A stretch of 12,161 nucleotides of DNA from Halothece sp. MAG (GTDB taxonomy: Bacteria > Cyanobacteriota > Cyanobacteriia > Cyanobacteriales > Rubidibacteraceae): contig JAHEOB010000087.1 of assembly GCA_018610095.1 (NCBI GenBank), positions 1 to 12,161 on the forward strand. Direction: 5' to 3'. The notes beneath the pieces are model-generated. The model did no database searches. It worked only from the letters and a program-made list of their open reading frames with translations, and was not told where the DNA came from. The position numbers were made by a program, and so were the translations under genes. The number at the start of each line of letters is the position of its first letter. Positions within the stretch are counted from its first letter, which is position 1. Below are positions 6,489-12,161 of this stretch, in pieces.

Positions 6489-6965
6489 TTATCGTTGAAT
6501 TACATCAGGAAAGTTGGGCACCCATTCCGATTGCTTTAATTCCCCTTGCGGATTATAAAATGTCATTTCACCGTTTTCATTGCATAACCAAACTTCCTTA
6601 GCACCTGCCTCGAAATAGAATTCTTTTTTAATATCAATTTCGGCAATGGTATTGCTATCGGATTTCACTTCTATACAAATTTCAGGGGCAATTGAAGCAG
6701 AAATCTCTTCTTCAATGTGGCTAAATCGTTGATTAGAACACCAAACCACATCAGCGACTTTGACACCATCTGTGGTATTAATGGCGCACTCTGGCATGAC
6801 TTCCCCAGATTGTAAAAAAGATTCTAATAAGCGTTGAATTCTACCCTGATAAAAAGAGTGTTTAATTTTAACAGGGCTCATGACAATTTGACCCCATTTA
6901 TTTAATTCAATTTTGAATGGTAAATCTTGTAATTGTTGATTTTGACACAGTTCTTCCCATTTCAT
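6489..6965 (-). CDS. Uma2-family (DUF820) nuclease-like protein
   Basis: The 158 residues match the short Uma2 subtype that begins with MKWEE and has KIELNKWGQIVMSP (18-31). Uma2 proteins are very numerous in cyanobacteria and have a PD-(D/E)xK nuclease fold, but their role is mostly unknown. The catalytic pattern appears intact: Asp72 in VADVVW, then Glu99 and Lys101 in IEVKSDS, with a predicted helix (about 111-121) and VWLCNENGEM (125-134) after it. It starts nine bases after the pdxA stop codon, so it is probably co-transcribed with pdxA. No partner suggestive of a toxin-antitoxin pair or a transposon is next to it. The Shine-Dalgarno sequence is weak (GAAAG). Confidence 0.9.
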   Translation of the reverse strand: MKWEELCQNQQLQDLPFKIELNKWGQIVMSPVKIKHSFYQGRIQRLLESFLQSGEVMPECAINTTDGVKVADVVWCSNQRFSHIEEEISASIAPEICIEVKSDSNTIAEIDIKKEFYFEAGAKEVWLCNENGEMTFYNPQGELKQSEWVPNFPDVIQR

Positions 6966-6974
6966 TTCTTTCTA

Positions 6975-8012
6975 TCACTCTTGACTAAAGCGTTGTTGCG
7001 TTAATTCCACTGCTAACTTGATCGCTGCTTGGAAACTGGCACAATTTGCAATGCCTTTCCCGGCAATATCAAAGGCAGTACCATGATCTGGGGAAGTACG
7101 AATAAAAGGTAACCCAATAGTGGTGTTAATCGCCTGATCAAATGCCATCAATTTCACCGGAATTAATCCTTGATCATGGTACAAAGCTAAATAAGCATCT
7201 GCTGTGGCGACATTAGCATCTTGAAACCAAGCTAACCCCGGTTTCACCCACAGCGTATCAGGGGGAACTAATCCTATCAGTTCGACATTCTCATATTGGT
7301 TACGGGCATTTTCTAACCACGGTAAAAGCCACTCCTGTTCTTGGCTTCCTATTTGCCCACCTTCGCCACTGTGGGGATTTAATCCAGAAATAGCAATTCG
7401 AGGAAATGCAATGCCAAAATCTTGTTTCAGCGTATTGATGAGTAATTCCAATTTCTCCGTCATTAATTGCGGTGTCAGGGTTTCAGGAACAGCTTGCAGC
7501 GGAATATGAGTCGTTGCCAGAAGGGTGCGTAACGTCCAACCCGTATAGGGCGATCGCGCCACAAACAACATCCCAAATTGATCCACCCCTGCCGATTGCG
7601 CTAAAACTTCGGTTTGCCCAGGGTAATGGTGTCCCGCTAACTTCCAACAGGATTTGGCAATGGGGGCTGTGACAATGCCATCAAAATGGCCAGCAAGGGT
7701 TTCTCGAATCGCCGTTTTTAAATAGGCAAAACTCGCTGCCCCACTGGCTTGATTCCCTTCTCCAATGTGGATATCTTCTAACACCGACTCCGATAACGGA
7801 ACATCCCATACTGAAAGTTGATCGGGATGGGCTAAGGTAGTCGTCGCTGATAGCCTCTGATAAGTTTTTTCTAGCAGCGATCGCGTTCCGATAATACTGA
7901 TATGACAAGTTTCCCCGAGTGTTTCCTTAGCAAGACTTTTTAAAATAATTTCGGGGCCAATCCCTGCCGGATCACCCAGTGTCATAGCAATATGGGGAAT
8001 TAAGTTAGCCAT
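6975..8012 (-). CDS. pdxA: 4-hydroxythreonine-4-phosphate dehydrogenase PdxA
   Basis: PdxA oxidises 4-phosphohydroxy-L-threonine with NAD and decarboxylates it to 3-amino-2-oxopropyl phosphate, which PdxJ uses to make pyridoxine phosphate. The 345 residues cover the whole family length. Seen: GDPAGIGPE (13-21), TAPIAK (115-120), TTHIPL (167-172), GLNPHSGEGG (210-219), YHDQG (278-282), GLPFIRTSPDHGTA (300-313) and DIAGKG (315-320). The three metal-binding histidines expected for the family are His169, His214 and His279. The substrate loop reads PGQTE (131-135), where the E. coli protein has GHTE; I believe Gln is usual in cyanobacteria. The ATG overlaps the end of the upstream phosphatase gene by eight bases, and Uma2 follows after nine bases, so this is an operon core. 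Confidence 0.96.
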   Translation of the reverse strand: MANLIPHIAMTLGDPAGIGPEIILKSLAKETLGETCHISIIGTRSLLEKTYQRLSATTTLAHPDQLSVWDVPLSESVLEDIHIGEGNQASGAASFAYLKTAIRETLAGHFDGIVTAPIAKSCWKLAGHHYPGQTEVLAQSAGVDQFGMLFVARSPYTGWTLRTLLATTHIPLQAVPETLTPQLMTEKLELLINTLKQDFGIAFPRIAISGLNPHSGEGGQIGSQEQEWLLPWLENARNQYENVELIGLVPPDTLWVKPGLAWFQDANVATADAYLALYHDQGLIPVKLMAFDQAINTTIGLPFIRTSPDHGTAFDIAGKGIANCASFQAAIKLAVELTQQRFSQE

Positions 8013-8952
8013 TTTCCCAATTACTTTTGACTAAAAGTTTAACTAGCACTGCAGTAATATTATCGTGACCATGGGTTTGATTCGCAAAATGAATTAACTC
8101 TGACAAACCTTTTTTCAAATGGGCTTGTGACTCAAACAGGGGCAAGAGATAGCTAGCACCATACTTTTCTAATAAATTCCCATCTGATAAGCCATCACTG
8201 CATAATACCAGTAAGGCATCTTCTTTGATGTTAAAATACTGAATTTCGGGACGAAGTTGACTATTGTTACAAGGTCCTAGAGCTTGGGTTAACTTATGAG
8301 CATGGGGAAGCTGATAAGCTTGTTGAGGAGGAACCCCTTTATTGATTTCTCGTTGTGCCACTTGATGATCTTGGGTTAATTGTTGTAGCTTGCCATTGCG
8401 ATTAAGGCGGTAAGCACGAGAATCACCGACATGAGCAACCACCATTTGTGCATTTTGCACCATTACCATGACTAAGGTTGTTCCCATCCGCCCCGCCCCT
8501 GATCGCGATTTTCCGCGATTGATTTCATGAATTTTCTCATTGGCTAATAAAATCCCTTGGCGAATCGTTTTTTCGTCAGGCAATTCCTTTTGCCAGTGAG
8601 TTTGAAAATATTGCTGTAAAACTTCCACAGCCATTGCACTAGCAACCCCACCTGCAGAATGACCTCCCATCCCATCACAAACGATATACAAGCCCCGCAA
8701 GTAACTCCTTGTCCCTTCTGGCGTTTCTTGTTGAATATAATGGGATTCAATGCCAAAATAATCCTCATTCTGACGGCGACGGGATCCAATATTGGTTTCC
8801 CCGACTTGTTGGAGACTAGACAATTGCCCCTTACTTGCGATCGTTGATATATCTTGGATATCATTCCTTAATTGCCCCAATGCGGTTTGTGCATCCTGTT
8901 CAAACTTGTCCTCAGGATTGGTAAATTGAGTATAGTTTTCCGTTTGACTCAT
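8005..8952 (-). CDS. PP2C-family (PPM) serine/threonine protein phosphatase
   Basis: The 315-residue protein has a polar N-terminal extension (about 1-48) and then a complete PPM domain. Seen: GxxNIGSRRRQNED (51-64), VCDGMGGHSAGG (91-102), MGTTL (156-160), HVGDSRAYR (174-182), LTQDH (192-196), CSDGLSD (251-257) and GHDNITAV (295-302). The acidic residues expected to bind the two Mn/Mg ions (Glu63/Asp64, Asp93, Asp253, Asp297) are all present, so an active metal-dependent phosphatase is likely. There is no membrane segment, so it is probably cytoplasmic, reversing Ser/Thr phosphorylation. Its last eight bases are shared with the start of pdxA, suggesting translational coupling; whether the functions are linked is unknown. 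ATG 8952 has no clear Shine-Dalgarno sequence, and I could not choose a convincing promoter upstream. Confidence 0.95.
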   Translation of the reverse strand: MSQTENYTQFTNPEDKFEQDAQTALGQLRNDIQDISTIASKGQLSSLQQVGETNIGSRRRQNEDYFGIESHYIQQETPEGTRSYLRGLYIVCDGMGGHSAGGVASAMAVEVLQQYFQTHWQKELPDEKTIRQGILLANEKIHEINRGKSRSGAGRMGTTLVMVMVQNAQMVVAHVGDSRAYRLNRNGKLQQLTQDHQVAQREINKGVPPQQAYQLPHAHKLTQALGPCNNSQLRPEIQYFNIKEDALLVLCSDGLSDGNLLEKYGASYLLPLFESQAHLKKGLSELIHFANQTHGHDNITAVLVKLLVKSNWENG

Positions 8953-9003
8953 TTTTATTACTAATTACACTATTCCTATTGGCACACCAGTACAAGGACA
9001 ACT

Positions 9004-9011
9004 GCGATCGC
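9004..9011. repeat. HIP1 palindrome GCGATCGC (one of at least seven)
   Basis: The octamer GCGATCGC also starts at 733, 2181, 6241, 7550, 7877 and 10646; this copy is the only one between genes. Seven copies in 12 kb is far above chance for an AT-leaning sequence and is a hallmark of many cyanobacterial genomes. Confidence 0.9.
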
Positions 9012-9134
9012 TTACGATGGATAGGATACCATAGTTAACCCTACTCTAATCTTAAATGAGATCAAAAAAAATCAACCTAAGATTCTCACTTTACTTGAGA
9101 TCACAGTCACTCTTTCCGAAAAGAAACGATTGAA

Positions 9135-9165
9135 TTTACAATAAAAATAGACACAATTTGATAAT
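9135..9165 (+). promoter_or_regulatory. Possible promoter of the response-regulator gene
   Basis: TTTACA (9135-9140) and GATAAT (9160-9165) are separated by 19 bases, slightly long for a sigma70 promoter. Transcription would begin near 9172. AGGA (9183-9186) lies seven bases before ATG 9194 as a ribosome-binding site. Confidence 0.35.
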
Positions 9166-9193
9166 TTAAATTGGATTGACGTAGGAATCATTC

Positions 9194-9919
9194 ATGGAAC
9201 AAACAATTTTAGTAATCGATGAGGAAGTTGCCACTCGTGAAAGCATTGCTAATTTGCTGGAGAGAAAACAATTTCAAGTTCTTCAAGCAGAAACAGGGCA
9301 ACAGGGAATTCAACAAGCTAGTACCGATCACCCTAACTTAATTATTTGCGATGTAATGCTCCCTGACATTGACGGCTTTACGGTCTTGGATGTTTTACGG
9401 AAAAGCCCTGAAACCAGTTTGATTCCTTTTGTTTTTTTAACAGCTAAAGATTCTCATCAATATTATCGGCAAGGAATGGAACTGGGCGCAGATGATTATT
9501 TATTGAAACCCTTTACAAATGAGGAACTTTTGAAAGCGATTGATAGTCGTTTAAAAAAACAATCACAAATGCTTCAACATTTACCATCGAAAGGCAATCA
9601 ACAAATTGATTCCCTCAAGAAACAATTAGAAAAGCTTCAAAAAACTCGAGAACTTGAAGAAGAATTATTTAGTAATTTTTTTCAAGATTTAAGGAGTAGT
9701 TTATCGAAAATAAATTTAGCGATTTATTTGCTAAAGCAAGAAAATGATGATGAGAAGCGTGAACGTTATTTAAACGTTTTGAAAGAAGAATGTCATTGGG
9801 AAATGGATTTGCTAGATAAAGTAGAAGAATTGCGGAGTTTAGTAACTCCCGATAATTTACAATTTCTGCAACGTTATAATCTATTAGCCAATTACAGAAC
9901 GATAGAAAAGAAGGAATAG
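9194..9919 (+). CDS. Response regulator: REC domain plus degenerate histidine-kinase DHp-like domain
   Basis: Residues 1-122 form a complete receiver domain: acidic cluster DEE (9-11), phosphoacceptor Asp53 in CDVMLPDIDG, Thr83 in FLTAK and Lys105 in LLKPF. Residues about 135-160 are charged and Leu/Lys/Glu-rich, a likely coiled coil. Residues about 159-215 resemble the H-box helix pair of cyanobacterial histidine kinases (FF-x-x-LRxxLxxI, then RYLNVLKEEC), but the H-box reads FFQDLRSSL, so Gln164 stands where the phospho-accepting His is expected. No ATP-binding domain follows, and the 284 bases after the stop hold no sign of one. It is therefore a phosphorylatable receiver attached to a probable dimerisation module, not a kinase and not a DNA-binding regulator. 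Partner kinase and output unknown. It is transcribed alone. Confidence 0.88.
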   Translation: MEQTILVIDEEVATRESIANLLERKQFQVLQAETGQQGIQQASTDHPNLIICDVMLPDIDGFTVLDVLRKSPETSLIPFVFLTAKDSHQYYRQGMELGADDYLLKPFTNEELLKAIDSRLKKQSQMLQHLPSKGNQQIDSLKKQLEKLQKTRELEEELFSNFFQDLRSSLSKINLAIYLLKQENDDEKRERYLNVLKEECHWEMDLLDKVEELRSLVTPDNLQFLQRYNLLANYRTIEKKE

Positions 9920-10203
9920 GAACTCCAGTGAACAATTCGCTCATCAAATCAGTTAATGATTATCCTTAGACTCCATTATTGGACGCTGAAGTAAGTGGGA
10001 AAAATGCTCCAGCTTGCAGATTGTTAGCAGTTAGGTATTTAAAGCCTAAGGAGTCATCAACTAATCTTTGTTAGATTATCTACATTAATAACATTAAGCG
10101 AGTATTTTTGCGGACTCTCCTATGGACTTATTGCATTATTGAATGTAGTATCAGAATAAGTAACAGTTTCCCTTCTGTTTCATCCATCACTGAGATCAAT
10201 TAC
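9920..10203. other. 284-bp convergent gap without a gene
   Basis: The response regulator and the WD40 gene end towards each other here. I see no coding sequence and no good terminator. The clearest structure is a small AT inverted repeat TAATCT/AGATTA (10062-10067 and 10073-10078). Confidence 0.4.
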
Positions 10204-11703
10204 TTATAAACACAGTTCAGGTGTCCACTCATTGGGCTCGGTAGGGCCACGGCGACATTGTTGTTGACGACCAACCCAAGTTAATTCCCAGCGGTGATCA
10301 CTTTTTTGTGTAAATTCTAAACGATAGCGTATGGCTGCTACCGAGTCATCTTTCAAGTTAGTTTGCGTCAGTGTAATAATTTTCTGATCAGGTTGCGGTT
10401 GTTCACTGCTAATGGTTTGTTGGGTGGAACCAGAAGTTTCTTGTAACCCATAAGTGTTTTGAGCAAATACTTCTGGTTGTTCGGTAATGCTGGAATCTGG
10501 AAGATGAATTGTTTCATAATCTCTGTGATGATCTTCTTCTCCAGAATTTTGGGAAGTTGCACTAGCTTTCCATAAACGGATAATCGGAAAAGGGAATGTC
10601 GGCGGTTGTCCTGCCCAAGCTAAGATGTCATTGCTCGGACTCAGCGCGATCGCGCTGGCACTACCTTGTTGTCTAGTGGAAATGCTATGCTCAATGGGAT
10701 TGCCTTCAATATCAATTAAAATGCCCGCTTTAAAAAATTCTCCTGCTAACAATGTTCCATCGGAACTCAAACTAGCAGGAAAATCTCCTGAGTAGGGATG
10801 GCTATAGCGACTTAGACGACGTTGCCAATCCCACACCTCAACTTGTCCTAAGGAACCTGTAGCATCTTGAACAGCAAAATTTTGTGTAATCAGTGTCTCA
10901 CCATCATTGCTAAACTGTGCTGCCTCAATGACATCGGTACTGGATAAAGTTCCTTTAAGTTGGGGAGAATTTGCCGTTATATCCCACAGTTTAACTTGGC
11001 GACTGTTTTCATTCCCGGTAAAATTGGCATCAACCGTTGCTAAGGTGGCAGCATCTGGTGTTAATGCGACAACTTGTGCTGGTTTTTCACCAACGGTTTG
11101 GGTTTGCGTTCCATCTTGCAGTGACCAAAGCTGGACATTCCGACCACAAGCTGCCCAAATTTGCTCACTATTAGGAGTAAAGGCAATATCGCGACAACCT
11201 TGTTCTCCTGCTAATTTTTGGCGTGGCGTGCCTGTTTTAACATCCCATAAAATGAGAGAATCTTCTGCACTTATTCCTTGACTCCAACTAGCGGTGGCGA
11301 GGACATTACCATCAGGGCTAAACGCGATGTCGCTGATGGGAGCTTTCATTTCCCCGCCATTGGTAGCAGCAGAATGTCCGTCTAACTCATGTAACAATTC
11401 CCCAGATTCGACATTCCAAATGCGAATGGCATCAGAACTAGCTGTCGCTAACTGTTCTCCCTCTGGCGTAAACGCTAACAGGGTTACTTGTTCTTGATGA
11501 CCTTTTAATTGATGAAGCAGTTCTGCATGATTCCACTTGAGAGCGTGATCAACTTGGGCAATTTCATTGGCTTCTACTTTCTTACTATCATCTTGATGAT
11601 TATGGAAAGTAGTAATAGGAATTGTAGCACAACCCAATGGTAAACCAAGAATCATACTGAGACTTGCGCCCAGAGAAATGATTGAACTTTGAAAATAAAA
11701 CAT
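10204..11703 (-). CDS. Exported or lipid-anchored WD40 beta-propeller protein with a Cys-containing C-terminal domain
   Basis: The 499 residues start with a hydrophobic signal segment (about 8-25) ending in LPLGC. This resembles a lipobox with Cys25, but proline at -3 is atypical, so anchoring is uncertain. Seven WD-like blades follow, ending near IRIWN (93-97), ILWDV (151-155), QLWSL (191-195), KLWDI (238-242), VEVWDW (288-293), ILIDI (328-332, degenerate) and IRLWK (375-379): enough for one closed propeller. A polar, probably disordered linker (380-440) leads to a 60-residue C-terminal domain with SVAAIRYRLEF (454-464), WELTWVGRQ (472-480) and two cysteines (483 and 498). A similar ending occurs, from memory, in other cyanobacterial lipoproteins. 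It probably serves as a protein-binding scaffold in the periplasm or envelope. The small lipoprotein gene ends 78 bases upstream on the same strand. Confidence 0.88.
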   Translation of the reverse strand: MFYFQSSIISLGASLSMILGLPLGCATIPITTFHNHQDDSKKVEANEIAQVDHALKWNHAELLHQLKGHQEQVTLLAFTPEGEQLATASSDAIRIWNVESGELLHELDGHSAATNGGEMKAPISDIAFSPDGNVLATASWSQGISAEDSLILWDVKTGTPRQKLAGEQGCRDIAFTPNSEQIWAACGRNVQLWSLQDGTQTQTVGEKPAQVVALTPDAATLATVDANFTGNENSRQVKLWDITANSPQLKGTLSSTDVIEAAQFSNDGETLITQNFAVQDATGSLGQVEVWDWQRRLSRYSHPYSGDFPASLSSDGTLLAGEFFKAGILIDIEGNPIEHSISTRQQGSASAIALSPSNDILAWAGQPPTFPFPIIRLWKASATSQNSGEEDHHRDYETIHLPDSSITEQPEVFAQNTYGLQETSGSTQQTISSEQPQPDQKIITLTQTNLKDDSVAAIRYRLEFTQKSDHRWELTWVGRQQQCRRGPTEPNEWTPELCL

Positions 11704-11781
11704 AATCCAATACCAACTAATCGATTCGGTTAATAACTAAAATGAGTAACGTTTCCTCTGAGGCAAGCAGAGTGTCACAAA

Positions 11782-12084
11782 TTAGGGCTGGGATTGAACG
11801 AACGGACTTGCCAAGGTTACTACATCAGAATTAAGTTGCTCAAACACAGTACAGGTATTGCCCTTGGTGATTCCTAAAAATCCCCAACTAACAACTGAAC
11901 CATCATCTTTTAGGGTTGCAAAAGCAAATTGATTGCGAAATTCTCCCATTGTCCGTTCGGGCGTGGCTGGTTGCAAGCGAACCCACTTGCCAGTTTCTGC
12001 AATAGAGGTTTGGGAAATTCCGATACACCCTGCTAACAATAAGGTAGTTGCACTTAATGATAAAAGTCTAGTTGTTAAAAACAC
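11782..12084 (-). CDS. Small lipoprotein with one propeller-type (RCC1-like) repeat
   Basis: Translation from GTG 12084 gives 100 residues. A signal peptide (1-19) ends in a perfect lipobox LLAGC, with Cys20 as the lipidated residue. The mature part contains FAFATLKDDGSVVSWG (53-68), followed by QLNSDVVTLASPF (83-95), which looks like a single copy of the 'FAALK-DG-SVV-WG' repeat found many times in large cyanobacterial and marine bacterial proteins and related to RCC1 blades. One blade cannot close a propeller, so it may oligomerise, dock on another protein or be a degenerate remnant. Start choice: AAGGA lies nine bases before GTG and no better start is seen in frame. It precedes the WD40 gene on the same strand, so joint expression is likely. 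Function unknown. Confidence 0.8.
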   Translation of the reverse strand: MFLTTRLLSLSATTLLLAGCIGISQTSIAETGKWVRLQPATPERTMGEFRNQFAFATLKDDGSVVSWGFLGITKGNTCTVFEQLNSDVVTLASPFVQSQP

Positions 12085-12161
12085 TGACGTAATTCCTTTT
12101 AGGAATATTGAATTAATTTTATAGTATCACGATCTTTTGGTTATTGACCTTAGCAACAATA
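12085..12161 (-). promoter_or_regulatory. Leader of the small lipoprotein gene with its ribosome-binding site in a small hairpin
   Basis: On the minus strand ATTCC and GGAAT flank a five-base loop near 12092-12106, so the AGGA ribosome-binding site could be partly paired. The stem is only five A/T-rich pairs. A TATAAA-like -10 box is present further up near 12118-12123, but no matching -35 box was found. Confidence 0.3.

Larger units (their letters stand above)
8953..9193. other. 241-bp divergent region between the phosphatase and the response regulator
   Basis: Both flanking genes point outward, so promoters for both must lie here. It contains one HIP1 palindrome (9004-9011) on the phosphatase side and becomes very AT-rich from about 9055 towards the response regulator. 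No structured RNA was recognised. Confidence 0.5.

Noticed and set aside
6489..6965. Uma2 protein as a defence or mobile-element gene
   Set aside because: Its neighbours are pdxA and an oxidoreductase; no methyltransferase, toxin, antitoxin, transposase or repeats lie beside it.
6975..8012. Loss of a catalytic residue in PdxA (Gln for His in the PGQTE loop)
   Set aside because: The three metal histidines are intact, and I believe Gln at this place is normal in cyanobacterial PdxA.
9668..9947. 92-residue minus-strand frame under the response regulator
   Set aside because: Antisense shadow of an AT-rich helical region with no start signal and no homology that I recognise.
10062..10078. TAATCT/AGATTA inverted repeat as a terminator between the convergent genes
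   Set aside because: Only six weak A/T-rich pairs and no T run on either side; chance is likely in such sequence.

Overview
The window looks like cyanobacterial chromosome. The palindrome GCGATCGC (HIP1, typical of many cyanobacterial genomes) occurs at least seven times. NadA, PdxA, the PP2C phosphatase, the short-type Uma2 protein and the lipoproteins also resemble cyanobacterial proteins as I remember them. Base composition is moderately AT-rich. I cannot fix the genus. I see no rRNA, tRNA, CRISPR array, intact insertion sequence or phage gene.

Left part (1-3586): a tRNA wobble-modification cluster plus an NAD gene. On the minus strand cmoA runs into trhO, which is cut by the window edge; the trhO ribosome-binding site overlaps the cmoA stop codon. 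cmoB is divergent, 58 bp away. Together these encode the route U34 -> ho5U34 (TrhO) -> cmo5U34 (CmoB, using carboxy-SAM made by CmoA). As far as I recall, CmoA/CmoB are best known from proteobacteria, so a compact cassette in a cyanobacterium is the most interesting feature here. nadA (quinolinate synthase) follows cmoB behind its own good promoter.

Middle (3587-5771): a 643-bp gene-free, AT-rich stretch with several hairpins, then one 12-helix MFS transporter of unknown substrate with a strong ribosome-binding site, then a 159-bp convergent spacer with a perfect hairpin and a leftward terminator candidate.

Minus-strand cluster (8952 down to 5772): PP2C phosphatase -> pdxA (8-bp overlap) -> Uma2-family nuclease-like protein (9-bp gap) -> atypical SDR oxidoreductase (60-bp gap). 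Spacing suggests one transcription unit ending in the hairpin at the SDR stop codon.

Right part (8953-12161): a divergently transcribed response regulator whose C-terminal half looks like a histidine-kinase dimerisation domain without its histidine; a 284-bp convergent gap; then, on the minus strand, a small lipoprotein carrying what looks like one propeller-type repeat, followed by a larger secreted or lipid-anchored WD40 protein. These two may be co-transcribed and act at the cell envelope.

No defence system, biosynthetic island or mobile element stands out. The most testable ideas are the cmo5U34 cassette, the REC/pseudo-DHp protein and the envelope propeller pair.
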